Origin: Nitrosomonas sp.
Lineage (GTDB): Bacteria; Pseudomonadota; Gammaproteobacteria; Burkholderiales; Nitrosomonadaceae
Assembly (NCBI GenBank): GCA_024281675.1
Contig: JAMXAG010000010.1
Span: forward strand, 1-64,000
Reading direction: 5' to 3'
DNA length: 64,000 nucleotides
The stretch's first letter is position 1; the number at the start of each line of letters is the position of its first letter. The notes beneath the pieces are model-generated. The model ran no database searches. It worked only from the letters and a program-made list of their open reading frames with translations, and had not been told where the DNA came from. The translations under genes and the position numbers were made by a program. This document shows positions 40,436-51,065 of the stretch, piece after piece.

Positions 40436-40459
40436 GACAATTCACTGATTTGAATCAGT
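40436..40459 (+). promoter_or_regulatory. TTGACA box with adjoining 16-base palindrome
   Basis: TTGACA is followed by ACTGATT-TG-AATCAGT, a near-perfect inverted repeat, about 120 bases upstream of the DUF3579 gene. It may be an operator overlapping a promoter, though no good -10 box is positioned at 17 bases. Confidence 0.3.
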
Positions 40460-40580
40460 ATCCAAATAAGCCACTTCTTTACTAAAGAGCTTTATTTCTC
40501 CATAAATAAGCCGTTCTAACCCCGGTATTTTGGAAAATAGCGCTAATTTACGTAAAAATTATCTTTTTAACCACCACCAT

Positions 40581-41021
40581 ATGATAAACACATTTGAAGA
40601 GCTACTAATTTTAGGTATAACGCCAGAAAATCGTCCATTTCGTCCCAGTGACTGGACTGAAAGAATTTGTGGTGTAATTGCTAGCCATGATAAAAATGGA
40701 AGATGGGTTTATTCAGAATATGCACACCCCATCATTCATGAAGGCCGGGCTGGTGTTAGAATAAAAACCACACTTGAGAAGATTGATCCGAATACCTACC
40801 AATTTATTATCAATTTTGCTCGTGATAATCGGCTTCGTATCATTCCTGCTGGAAAAATGACCTCTATGCCCGATATTATTCCATCTGCTGCAAATGCTGA
40901 AAATTTTGAAGACTCTGATGCTAGCGAAGAAATTGCCTCCTCATTGAAAAAAGTAATGACTACCGTAGTAGCACTGCATTGGAAAACAAAGCTTCCATTC
41001 AGAAACTCCGGCTTTTTTTAG
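40581..41021 (+). CDS. DUF3579 family protein
   Basis: I start it at the ATG at 40581 (MINTFEELLI) rather than the open frame from 40530. 146 residues. FRPSDWTERICGVIASHDKN and YSEYAHPIIHEGRAGVRI are the conserved DUF3579 parts, with a variable C-terminal tail. It is a small soluble protein typical of betaproteobacteria, of unknown role. No Shine-Dalgarno sequence is seen. Confidence 0.75.
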   Translation: MINTFEELLILGITPENRPFRPSDWTERICGVIASHDKNGRWVYSEYAHPIIHEGRAGVRIKTTLEKIDPNTYQFIINFARDNRLRIIPAGKMTSMPDIIPSAANAENFEDSDASEEIASSLKKVMTTVVALHWKTKLPFRNSGFF

Positions 41022-41261
41022 CTCGCGGTACAATTGTAAATAATACCTTCACAAAAGAAACGCTCTCATATTAATATCCTAGTATCTGTAAACTTTTTCA
41101 CCTCTCACTCGTTCACCCGAAGTACCTGCTTAAATTAGAATAAAGCTTACAATTATCAAGGATATTGTTATTATTGATTTACAAAATTCAGTTATGATGT
41201 TGCCTGTTTTTTGTGAATAAGATGTGAAGAAATTACTCCGATACACTCTCAGAAAGTTTTT

Positions 41262-42698
41262 ATGCAGATTTCATCTCGATATTTATTATTGAATTTCTTT
41301 GTCTTTGGACTTCTCTCATCGACTACATTCGCACAACCGTCCACACCCCTTCCCATTGGGATTGATTCATTATCGCCACCGGTACTTTCACCGCCAACTA
41401 TCGGCTCCGAAGCAATGCCTGCTACAAGACCTTTAATGCGAGATGAATCACATCAACCAACAGTGCAGAGCTATCCACCACCTTTGTTGGAAGAGCCAAA
41501 AGGACCTGTAGTGTTGTTAAGTATCGAAGAGATACAACAAATGGGATTGCGTGCCAATGGGATGGTTCAAGCAGCTCGTTCACAAGTGAATATGTCTCAG
41601 GCAGGCGTTATTGCAGCCGCGCAATATCAGAACCCGGAAGTGATGTTCACAATAGGCCCTGGCCATCCGCGAATCGACCCAAATGTCTCAGGGCCGTTTT
41701 CCAATCATCGTACGATCACGGTTGTTCAACCGATCGAAAATCCTTTCATGCGGAGCGCCCGTATAAAGGCATCCGAAGCCGTGGTGGATGCAAGTCGCGC
41801 CAGCTTCAATCAAGTCAGTACGGATATGGCCGCATTGTTACGGGTTCGCGCTTATGAATTATTGCTCCGGGAAGAACAAGCCAACATGGAGCAAAGTATT
41901 TATGATCTATTGAAAGATGTTCGGCGGCGCATTGCTGCCAATGTCGAAAGGGGTGAAGTTGCGCGTTTTGAGCTAATTCGTGCCGATACGGAAGTACAAA
42001 ATGCAGCCAACCGTAAAGATGCGGCCCAATTGACTGTATTGCGTGCACGTGTACTGTTAATGCAACTTGCTGCAGGATCACTACCACCTAACTTCAAAAT
42101 AAAAGGTTCACTCAAAGATCCTGTGAAGTTACCGCCTTTGGCTGAACTACGTGAGCAAGTACCACAAATTAATCCGGATGTCGTACGTTTGGAAGCAGAA
42201 CGCGAACGTGCCAATAAACGGATCAGTCAGGAAAAAGCAACTATTTTGCCTGCTGTCAATTTGATTTACTCTAATTATGAAGAACAACAATATTATTCTA
42301 ATACCGCTGGCATCAGTGTCAGGATTCCCTTGTTCTATCAACGCCGCGGCGAAATTGACACGGCTGTTCATGATTCAGCCCGCATACGTGAGACATTAGA
42401 ATATCGACGATATGAAATCGGTCAATTATTTGAAGCGGCTTGGCAAGCACTGCAAATTGCACAACGCCGTGTCGCTTCATTTGAAGGTGGCTTAATCAAA
42501 GAAGCAGAGAACGCTGTGAAAGTCGCCGAAGCTGCTTATAAATTTGGTGAACGAGGTTTGATCGAATTTCTGGATACACAAAGGATCCTGCGGGGAATTT
42601 TGGCGGATTCACTACTCGCACGTTTTGATCTACAATCAGCCGCGGCTGAAATTGACCGCTTACGCGCGCACTACCCCAAGGAGTTACTAGTCGAATGA
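41262..42698 (+). CDS. TolC-family outer membrane factor (CzcC-like)
   Basis: 478 residues with a signal peptide (LLLNFFVFGLLSSTTFAQ), a Pro-rich segment and two long alpha-helical OEP repeats (QAARSQVNMSQAGVIAAAQY, then GVRIPLFYQRRGEI-like IPLFYQRRGE). It provides the exit duct of a tripartite RND pump. Its stop overlaps the next ATG by four bases, so the three genes form one operon. Confidence 0.9.
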   Translation: MQISSRYLLLNFFVFGLLSSTTFAQPSTPLPIGIDSLSPPVLSPPTIGSEAMPATRPLMRDESHQPTVQSYPPPLLEEPKGPVVLLSIEEIQQMGLRANGMVQAARSQVNMSQAGVIAAAQYQNPEVMFTIGPGHPRIDPNVSGPFSNHRTITVVQPIENPFMRSARIKASEAVVDASRASFNQVSTDMAALLRVRAYELLLREEQANMEQSIYDLLKDVRRRIAANVERGEVARFELIRADTEVQNAANRKDAAQLTVLRARVLLMQLAAGSLPPNFKIKGSLKDPVKLPPLAELREQVPQINPDVVRLEAERERANKRISQEKATILPAVNLIYSNYEEQQYYSNTAGISVRIPLFYQRRGEIDTAVHDSARIRETLEYRRYEIGQLFEAAWQALQIAQRRVASFEGGLIKEAENAVKVAEAAYKFGERGLIEFLDTQRILRGILADSLLARFDLQSAAAEIDRLRAHYPKELLVE

Positions 42699-43858
42699 AA
42701 GTTACATGGATACTGGTTAGTTTTGCTGTAATCGCCTCTTTAGGGATGACAGGGTGTGGCAGTAATGAATCCGAGGACGCCTCCAGCACGGAGAATTCAG
42801 CGTCGGAAGAACGCGATTTCAATAGTATTACTGTTCGCCCAGAATTAGCAGCACGTCTAAAAATAGGCTCGCCTGCTTTAGTTGATCTTGCTGATAGAAT
42901 ACAAGTCCCCAGCCGTGTTCAAGTCGATGAAGAGCGAACCGCACACATGGGCTCTTACATAACCGGTCGGATTATTAATTTATTCGTTATCCTGGGCGAC
43001 TATGTAAAACCGGGGCAAGCCTTGGCACGTATTACCAGCCCGGATCTAACCAACTCGCAATTGGCTTATCTACGAGCCATGTCACGTGTTATTGTGACGC
43101 AAAAAGCTTCTGATCGTGCACGTCACTTATTGGCTGCTGATGCTATCCCCGTTGCTGAAGTGGAGCGTCGACAATCCGAGTTAGAAATTGCCAAAGCTGA
43201 AATGGCTGCATCAAAAGATCAATTGATCCTTTTTGGCATGGACGAAAGTGACATAAAAAAACTGAATAAAACAGGAAAAATCCTACCTTGGATCGATATC
43301 AAAACCAATCGTGAAGGTTATGTGATTGCGCGTAACGTAATTGTGGGTCAAGTGGTACAGCCTTCTGACTTATTGTTCCAAATCGCCGATTTGTCGCATG
43401 TCTGGGTAGTCGGTGATGTCCCTGAGCAGGTTGCACGGGAAGTTGAATTGGGTCAGCATGTCGAAATTAACGTTCCTGCTTTGGAAAATCATGTACTAGA
43501 TGGCGTGATTATATTTGTGTCAGATACTATTAATCGATTGACACGTACTGTGATGACTCGCGTTCTCGTCGAAAATCCAGAACGTAAACTGAAGCCCGAT
43601 ATGCTCGCGAATATGCATATTACTGATCCACAACATAAATCGATGGTTGTACCCGAAACAGCAGTAGTGCGCGAATTAAATTTGGATTATGTTTTCGTTG
43701 CCACAGGTGAAAATCAATTTCAGAGAGTTCCGGTAGAACTGGGAACCGAAGTGGCTGGTTTGCGACCTGTCTATAAAGGAATTTCAATTTATCAACAAAT
43801 CGTCACTGAAGGCGCGTTTCATTTAGACAGTGAACGTAAGCTTGCTGAACTGGAGTAA
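42695..43858 (+). CDS. RND efflux membrane-fusion adaptor (CzcB/CusB-like)
   Basis: 387 residues with a lipoprotein signal (VIASLGMTGCGSN, Cys near residue 21). It has a barrel-sandwich half (MGSYITGRIINLFVILGDYV), a helical hairpin and the second half of the hybrid domain (NREGYVIARNVIVGQVVQPS). It links the inner-membrane pump to the TolC-like duct. It lacks an obvious Cys-Met-rich metal-binding N-terminus, so the metal is not told by this subunit. Confidence 0.9.
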   Translation: MKVTWILVSFAVIASLGMTGCGSNESEDASSTENSASEERDFNSITVRPELAARLKIGSPALVDLADRIQVPSRVQVDEERTAHMGSYITGRIINLFVILGDYVKPGQALARITSPDLTNSQLAYLRAMSRVIVTQKASDRARHLLAADAIPVAEVERRQSELEIAKAEMAASKDQLILFGMDESDIKKLNKTGKILPWIDIKTNREGYVIARNVIVGQVVQPSDLLFQIADLSHVWVVGDVPEQVAREVELGQHVEINVPALENHVLDGVIIFVSDTINRLTRTVMTRVLVENPERKLKPDMLANMHITDPQHKSMVVPETAVVRELNLDYVFVATGENQFQRVPVELGTEVAGLRPVYKGISIYQQIVTEGAFHLDSERKLAELE

Positions 43859-43864
43859 CGAAAT

Positions 43865-46800
43865 ATGGCCGCCATAGTTCGTGCAATGCTCAATCAGCGT
43901 CTGCTGGTACTGGTTCTCGCACTCGGTTTATGCGTAGCAGGTGGATTTGCTGCCAAGAATCTGACGGTAGATGCATTTCCAGATGTTACCAACATTCAAG
44001 TCCAAGTAGCTACGGTTGCGATTGGACGCAGCCCCGAAGAAATGGAACGGTTAGTCACGGTACCGGTCGAGATTGCCATGACTGGCTTACCAGGGCTGGT
44101 TGAAATGCGTTCGATGAATAAAAGCGGGTTATCACTCATCACGTTGGTATTTACTGATGAAACCGATGTGTTTTTTGCGCGGCAACTGGTGATGGAACGG
44201 ATTATCGATGTTACACCGCGCTTGATTCCTGGTATTACGCCCGTTCTTGGGCCAGTTTCTACTGGTCTAGGTGAAGTGTATCAATACACCATCGAGCATC
44301 CTAGTGATGGTAAACGCCCGTTAACCGAACAAGAGCTAATGGACCGTCGCACCGTACAAGATTGGGTAGTTAGGCCGATGCTGCGATCCATACGCGGTGT
44401 TGCGGAAATCAACTCGATTGGTGGTCATGTTAAAGAATATCAGGTCTATGTCGACCCGAACAAATTACGGCATTACGATCTCACACTCGCGCAAGTTGAT
44501 CTTGCCCTAGCCAGTAATAATGCCAATGCAAGCGGTAATATCCTTGCGTTGCATTACGAGCAATATTTGATACGTGGGGTTGGGCTGATTGCTTCATTAG
44601 AAGATATTCGCAATATTGTATTAAAGGAAACGAACGGCGTTCCCATTTATGTCAGGGACGTCGCAAATGTTGTATTTGGTGGTGAAGTACGGCAAGGAGC
44701 CAGTATCAAAAACGGCGATACGGAATCGGTTGCCGGCATTGTCATGATGCTGCGCGGCGGCAACGCGAAAGAAATCGTTGGGCGCATTAAAGCAAAAGTC
44801 GCTGAAATCAATGAACGGGGAATTCTACCGGATGGACTACAAATTGTTCCTTTTTATGATCGAACCGACTTAGTGGATGGCGCATTAGGGACCGTTCAAA
44901 GCACCTTGATGGAATCACTCATTCTCGTCATTGTCGTGCTCTCGATCTTCCTTGGTACCGTACGTACGAGCTTCGTCGTGTGCTTTACCTTGATTATTAC
45001 TCCCTTAGTTACATTTATGGTGATGAATCACTATGGTATGCCTGCCAATTTAATGTCACTCGGTGGACTTACCATTGCACTGGGGATGATGGTCGATCCT
45101 ACTGTTGTAGTAGTGGAAAATATTTACCAACGCCTGGGTGAAGCCAAAGATACTGGAAAGTCAAAATATAACGTAATCGTCGATGCGGTTGCAGAAGTAG
45201 GGACGCCGGTTATTTTTGGTTTGATCGTCACCGTATTGGTTTTTTTGCCTTTGATGACGCTGGAAGGCATGGAAGGAAAAACCTTCAGTCCACTCGCAGT
45301 CACCATCTCAATTTCGTTGTTTGTTGCATTGCTTGTATCGCTCATGCTATCGCCTGTACTGTGTGATTATTTGCTGAAAGGCGGTAGTGAAGAAGACACT
45401 CGGATCATTGCCGTGATGAAAAATGGCTATCTAAAGGTTTTTGATTTAGCGTCACGCAACCAGAAAAAAACCCTGATTATTGCTATCAGTGCTCTAATGG
45501 TAGCATTTGCATTGTTTCCGCTCTTGGGTAAATCCTTTATCCCTATCATGAAAGAAGGCGCGGCAACTCCAGTAATTATTCGTGCGCCATCTATTTCTTT
45601 GGATGAAGCGATCAAAATCGAAACTGAGGGAATGAAGGCTATTGCAGCAATCCCTGGAGTTAAATCAGTAGTCTCTAAATTGGGTCGTGGGGATACCCCA
45701 GCCGATCCAGCTTCTCAAAATGAATCTGATCCGATTGTCGATCTCGATTTGGTAGGCTCGGGCCGCACGCAACATGAAATCGAAGAAGATATTCGCAAAG
45801 CATTAACCAATCTACCTGGTGTAAACATTGTCATTTCACAACCCATTGCGCAAAGGGTAGATGAAATGGTCACTGGTGTTCGCTCGCAAGTAGCTGTCAA
45901 GATTTTTGGTGATGATCTAGAAGAACTGCGCAAATTATCTGAGCAAGTCGCACGTATCGTTAAATCAACACGAGGTGCCCGCGATATTCGTATCGAACGT
46001 TTATCCGGTCAACAAGAATTGACCGTTAACATCGATCGCCGTGCGATTGCACGACACGGTCTGAATGTATCCGATGTCAATGAAATGATTGCCACTGCGG
46101 TCGGAGGTAAAGCTGTTACACAAGTTTTCGAAGGCGAAAGACGTTTTACCTTACTGCTCAGATTCCCAGAAGAATTTCGCCATGATATAGAAGCCATTAA
46201 AGAGTTGTTACTACGTCCTGCAATTACAATAACAGGAAATGAAGGCGGTGGTGCAGGCGGTAGATTGGTTCCGTTGAAAGCGGTTGCGGACATCAGTGTA
46301 GTCGACGGGCCGGCTATTATTTCACGCGAATTTGCACGGCGCCGGGTTGTTGTTGGCGCCAATGTGCACGACCGTGACATGGGAGGTTTTGTAGCGGAGC
46401 TACAGGAACGCGCAGCCAAAGAAATTAAACTTCCACCCGGGTATTATTTTGTTTGGGGTGGGCAGTTTGAAAACATGGAACGCGCGATGGCCAAACTTGG
46501 CATCATTGTCCCGGTTACTTTGGCGGTCATTTTCTTTCTGCTATTCATGCTATTTAACTCCGTCAAAATGGCTATCTTGATTTATTTGGTACTTCCATTT
46601 GCATCGGTGGGAGGTGTCGTTGGCTTATTTCTTACTGGTCAATATCTATCAGTGCCAGCATCGGTAGGATTTATTGCCGTCTGGGGTACGTCGATCTTAA
46701 ACGGTGTGGTATTGATTTCTTTTGTACGAGAATTGCGCCAAAAAGGCCTGAGTATCGCAGAAGCCACCCGAAAAGCTTGTTCTCAACGCTTTCGGCCGGT

Positions 46801-47047
46801 CATGATGACCGCTGCAACAACAATACTAGGGTTAGCGCCCTTCTTGACGGCAACAGGACTCGGCTCAGAAGTTCAGAAACCATTAGCCATTGTAGTGATT
46901 TTTGGCTTGACTACCGCCACTGTAATGACGATGGTCGTTATGCCAATGATTTATCGTTGGTTTGATGACATAACGCCGACAAAAGAAGATGGAATTGAAG
47001 GTGAATCAATCGATGCAAATATAACCACATCATCGGTTACCAAGTAA
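43865..47047 (+). CDS. Heavy-metal-efflux RND pump (CzcA/CusA-like)
   Basis: 1060 residues with 12 predicted membrane helices and two large periplasmic loops. In the fourth helix the proton-relay motif reads ALGMMVDPTVVVVEN: Asp near 411 and Glu near 418 are kept, but the first Asp of CzcA (two Asp, DFG...VDG) is Ala near 405, as in monovalent-ion CusA. VDAFPDVTNIQVQV at the start is a family mark. The substrate is therefore open; copper or silver fits the nearby copper genes better than zinc. Confidence 0.92.
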   Translation: MAAIVRAMLNQRLLVLVLALGLCVAGGFAAKNLTVDAFPDVTNIQVQVATVAIGRSPEEMERLVTVPVEIAMTGLPGLVEMRSMNKSGLSLITLVFTDETDVFFARQLVMERIIDVTPRLIPGITPVLGPVSTGLGEVYQYTIEHPSDGKRPLTEQELMDRRTVQDWVVRPMLRSIRGVAEINSIGGHVKEYQVYVDPNKLRHYDLTLAQVDLALASNNANASGNILALHYEQYLIRGVGLIASLEDIRNIVLKETNGVPIYVRDVANVVFGGEVRQGASIKNGDTESVAGIVMMLRGGNAKEIVGRIKAKVAEINERGILPDGLQIVPFYDRTDLVDGALGTVQSTLMESLILVIVVLSIFLGTVRTSFVVCFTLIITPLVTFMVMNHYGMPANLMSLGGLTIALGMMVDPTVVVVENIYQRLGEAKDTGKSKYNVIVDAVAEVGTPVIFGLIVTVLVFLPLMTLEGMEGKTFSPLAVTISISLFVALLVSLMLSPVLCDYLLKGGSEEDTRIIAVMKNGYLKVFDLASRNQKKTLIIAISALMVAFALFPLLGKSFIPIMKEGAATPVIIRAPSISLDEAIKIETEGMKAIAAIPGVKSVVSKLGRGDTPADPASQNESDPIVDLDLVGSGRTQHEIEEDIRKALTNLPGVNIVISQPIAQRVDEMVTGVRSQVAVKIFGDDLEELRKLSEQVARIVKSTRGARDIRIERLSGQQELTVNIDRRAIARHGLNVSDVNEMIATAVGGKAVTQVFEGERRFTLLLRFPEEFRHDIEAIKELLLRPAITITGNEGGGAGGRLVPLKAVADISVVDGPAIISREFARRRVVVGANVHDRDMGGFVAELQERAAKEIKLPPGYYFVWGGQFENMERAMAKLGIIVPVTLAVIFFLLFMLFNSVKMAILIYLVLPFASVGGVVGLFLTGQYLSVPASVGFIAVWGTSILNGVVLISFVRELRQKGLSIAEATRKACSQRFRPVMMTAATTILGLAPFLTATGLGSEVQKPLAIVVIFGLTTATVMTMVVMPMIYRWFDDITPTKEDGIEGESIDANITTSSVTK

Positions 47048-47060
47048 TTGATCCGACTAA

Positions 47061-48329
47061 TTAATTACTACTCAAAGAAGACTTTGATTGAGCGGCTTCC
47101 CGAATGGCAATCAGCAGCGTATGGTCCAAATAACCATCAGCAATACGCTGTGTACTCTGTTGAAAATGACTGATAGCCTGACGGGTGGCAGATCCAAGTA
47201 CCCCATCAATCTCACCGGCATCGATACCCAGCGTGAGCAAATCCTTTTGCAGTTGACGTATTTGTTCGCGTGTTATTTTTATAGCATCGGACAGTGGTAA
47301 GCGGTGTAATGCATTACCCCCTGCAATTCGATCGGCCAGATGCCCCACTGAAATGGCATAGTATTCCGAGCGATTCCAGCGCATAATGACCTGGAAATTC
47401 CTGGTTACTAGAAATGCCGGTCCTTGATGGCCTGAGGGAATCAATAGCGCTGTTTTTTGCTCGCTCAATGGCAACGGAGCTCCTGACGCAGTCAGCACGC
47501 CCAATTTTGCCCATTCTGATTGGCTTAGCATTTGCCCTCTTCCAGCCAAAGTATAATCAAATGTTTCTGGCAATCTAACTTCCTGCCCCCATTCCAATCC
47601 AGGAATCCATCCCACTTGACGTAAAAAATTTGCCGCCGAACCAAAAGCATCCGATACGCTGCCCCATAAATCACGACGGCCATCACCATCCATATCCTTG
47701 GCATAATGTAAAAAAGTAGAAGGCATGAATTGCATATGCCCCATAGCGCCAGCCCATGAACCAATCATGCGTTCTGGCATGATATCGCCCGCATCAATGA
47801 TACGCATTGCATTGATCAATTCTTGGGTAAAAAAAGTGCTGCGTCGTGAATCGCAAGCTAGTGTCGCCAAAGAGTCGGTGATTCTCCAGTCGCCAAAATG
47901 ACTACCATAACTTGTTTCCAGTCCCCAAAATGAAACCAGATAGTGTCCCGGAATACCTGTTTCTTTTTGTATTTGATTCAATAGCTCACGGTGTCGATTT
48001 AATAGTTCTCGTCCGCGCTGCACACGTTCTTCATTGATACGTACATTGAAATAATTTGCGAAAGTCTGCGAAAATTCGGGTTGACGCCGATCTAACTCAA
48101 TGATTCTGGGTATTTGCTTGACTCTGCTTAACGTTTGTGAAATAGCTTGGTCCGAAACACCTTCTGTTTTGGCGCGCTCAGCTATACGAGCCACACATGT
48201 ATCAAAATCTTTGGTCGGATTGCTCTCTAACACTGTGTTTTGCGCCATTACTCCAAAAGATAATAGCAATGTAACACTGAGCGCATTTTTCCCGATACGT
48301 TTAGTCAGCAACCGAATTTTATTATTCAT
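47061..48329 (-). CDS. mltB: Lytic murein transglycosylase B with peptidoglycan-binding domain
   Basis: I start at the ATG at 48329, which opens a signal peptide (MNNKIRLLTKRIGKNALSV then LLLSFGVMAQ); a GTG at 48359 is the alternative. About 422 residues. The catalytic Glu is in WGLETSYGS, with MGHMQFMPSTF after it. A C-terminal PG_binding_1 domain (IRQLQKDLLTLGIDAGEIDG, then SHFQQS) is appended. It cleaves glycan strands to anhydro-muropeptides. Confidence 0.92.
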   Translation of the reverse strand: MNNKIRLLTKRIGKNALSVTLLLSFGVMAQNTVLESNPTKDFDTCVARIAERAKTEGVSDQAISQTLSRVKQIPRIIELDRRQPEFSQTFANYFNVRINEERVQRGRELLNRHRELLNQIQKETGIPGHYLVSFWGLETSYGSHFGDWRITDSLATLACDSRRSTFFTQELINAMRIIDAGDIMPERMIGSWAGAMGHMQFMPSTFLHYAKDMDGDGRRDLWGSVSDAFGSAANFLRQVGWIPGLEWGQEVRLPETFDYTLAGRGQMLSQSEWAKLGVLTASGAPLPLSEQKTALLIPSGHQGPAFLVTRNFQVIMRWNRSEYYAISVGHLADRIAGGNALHRLPLSDAIKITREQIRQLQKDLLTLGIDAGEIDGVLGSATRQAISHFQQSTQRIADGYLDHTLLIAIREAAQSKSSLSSN

Positions 48330-48379
48330 TTTTAATTCAAGACATCGCAGTAAGCTCACAATAGATAGTTACACGGCAA

Positions 48380-48823
48380 CTATTTTCGGCGATCAGTGCA
48401 ATCGGTTTTTATGCAATCCGCATAGAGAGATAAAGAATGCTCTTGCAATTTAAATCCGCGTTCCTTGGCAACGGCCATTTGACGTTTTTCGATCTCGGCA
48501 TCATAAAACTCTTCCACTTTGCCACATTGTAAGCATACCAAATGATCGTGATGGCCATCACTTTTAAGCTCAAATACCGCCTTACCACTTTCAAAATGAT
48601 GGCGCTCCAGTAATCCGGCTTGCTCAAACTGAGTTAAAACACGATACACTGTGGCCAAACCGATATCTTCACCCTCATTGAGTAATTCTTTATAAACATC
48701 TTCAGCTGACAAATGACGCACACTACTCTGCTCAAACAGATTTAATATTTTGAGCCGCGGTAAGGTGGTTTTAAGACCGGTATTTTTAAGACCAATAGAT
48801 TTCAGATCAGCAGAATTGCCCAT
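48380..48823 (-). CDS. fur: Ferric uptake regulator
   Basis: I start at the ATG at 48823, with GAGG before it; the open frame to 48862 has no support. About 147 residues. The winged helix ([23 protein letters not shown]) is followed by metal sites [18 protein letters not shown] with the CxxC structural zinc pair. It represses iron-uptake genes when iron is plentiful. Divergent fur/bamE is a conserved beta/gamma-proteobacterial pair. Confidence 0.95.
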   Translation of the reverse strand: MGNSADLKSIGLKNTGLKTTLPRLKILNLFEQSSVRHLSAEDVYKELLNEGEDIGLATVYRVLTQFEQAGLLERHHFESGKAVFELKSDGHHDHLVCLQCGKVEEFYDAEIEKRQMAVAKERGFKLQEHSLSLYADCIKTDCTDRRK

Positions 48824-48902
48824 ACGTATTACCTCTGTTGATAAATTTATTTGTTGTATCATATAGTGCTATGCTCACTTTGGAAACATCAATATTTACA
48901 AT

Positions 48903-49319
48903 ATGACCGCAAAGGCATGTATTCTGTTTGTTTTGCTATTTACCGGATGTTCTTACTTACCGCCAATTCCTTATCGAATTGATGTGCAGCAAGGTAATGT
49001 AGTTACAGACGAAATGATCGAAATGCTCAAGCCAGGCATGACGAAATCTCAAGTTCTGTTTGTGATGGGATCACCATTGATCGTCGATGCATTCCGTGAG
49101 AATCGCTGGGATTATGTCTATATTTTTCGCGATAAAGGTAAACTTTCTGAACAAAAAAGATTAACCATTTTCTTTGAAAATGAGCTCTTAACGAGCATTG
49201 AAAGCCACCAAGTTTATCCCAAAGATAAAACAAAAAAGGACCCTATCAAAATTGAACATGTGGAAAAAAACAGCAAAGATCCTAATAGCCCCAGTTTCAG
49301 CAATATAGAAACGAAATAA
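48903..49319 (+). CDS. bamE: BamE outer-membrane assembly lipoprotein
   Basis: 138 residues with a lipoprotein signal (ILFVLLFTGCSYL, Cys near residue 16). QQGNVVTDEMIEMLKPGMTK and VLFVMGSPLIVDAF are the SmpA/OmlA signature; RWDYVYIF follows. It is part of the BAM complex for beta-barrel insertion. The C-terminal tail is Lys/Asn-rich and longer than the core. Confidence 0.93.
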   Translation: MTAKACILFVLLFTGCSYLPPIPYRIDVQQGNVVTDEMIEMLKPGMTKSQVLFVMGSPLIVDAFRENRWDYVYIFRDKGKLSEQKRLTIFFENELLTSIESHQVYPKDKTKKDPIKIEHVEKNSKDPNSPSFSNIETK

Positions 49320-49355
49320 CTTCGAAGTTTCAATTAATTTGTATTGTTACATTGA

Positions 49356-50198
<843 letters not shown>

Positions 50199-50228
50199 TC
50201 CTAAATCTTTACAGATACTAACGGTGAA

Positions 50229-51065
50229 ATGGCCACGTATGCGATCGGCGATCTTCAAGGTTGCTTTAAACCCTTTTTGGAACTGTTAGACCGGATTCAC
50301 TTTGATCCCAAGCTAGATAGATTATGGCTGGTTGGCGACATCGTCAATCGCGGTCCAAATTCATTAGAGTTGTTGCAATTTATCAAACAAATGGATGAGA
50401 CAAATCACTGCGTAATCACCGTCTTGGGGAACCATGATCTGCATCTACTGATGGTGGCTGCAAAAATATCGCAACAACGGTCTGGCGATACCCTTCAGCC
50501 GCTATTGGATGCTCCGGATTGTGAAGACTTGCTCTATTGGTTACGCCATCAGCGCTTGTTTTATCATGAAGGTAATTTTGCCATGGTACATGCCGGCCTG
50601 TTACCTTCATGGACAATTCCACAGGCTGCGCAACTTGCACAAGAAGTCGAGCACATATTACAGCAAGACGATTATTCTCAGCAGTGTATACAACTATACG
50701 GCAACGAACCCAGAGTCTGGCAAGAAAAATGGACGGGCTCCGAACGTTTGCGCGTAATCGTCAATGCTATGACGCGCATGCGCGTGTGTACTTCGGATGG
50801 TGCCATGAATTTTTCCTTTAAAGGCGATTTGCAATCCATTCCGCTTGATTATTTACCTTGGTTTGACTTACCCAATCGCGCAAGTAGTCAACACACGATT
50901 GTTTGTGGTCACTGGTCAGCACTCGGATTGTATCAACGGGAAAATCTCATTGCGTTAGATAGTGGATGCGTTTGGGGAAAACAACTATCTGCGGTCAGAT
51001 TGGAAGATCGGAAATTGTTTCAGGTTGCTTGTGACGAACAGGCAATAGCAGTATTTCTGCAATAG
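50229..51065 (+). CDS. apaH: Symmetrical diadenosine tetraphosphatase
   Basis: 278 residues of the metallophosphatase family. GDLQGCFKPF, GDIVNRGPNSLE and GNHDLHLL give the metal site. It hydrolyses Ap4A to two ADP. The 3' end overlaps the convergent acyltransferase gene by 71 bases, an unusually long coding overlap. Confidence 0.94.
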   Translation: MATYAIGDLQGCFKPFLELLDRIHFDPKLDRLWLVGDIVNRGPNSLELLQFIKQMDETNHCVITVLGNHDLHLLMVAAKISQQRSGDTLQPLLDAPDCEDLLYWLRHQRLFYHEGNFAMVHAGLLPSWTIPQAAQLAQEVEHILQQDDYSQQCIQLYGNEPRVWQEKWTGSERLRVIVNAMTRMRVCTSDGAMNFSFKGDLQSIPLDYLPWFDLPNRASSQHTIVCGHWSALGLYQRENLIALDSGCVWGKQLSAVRLEDRKLFQVACDEQAIAVFLQ

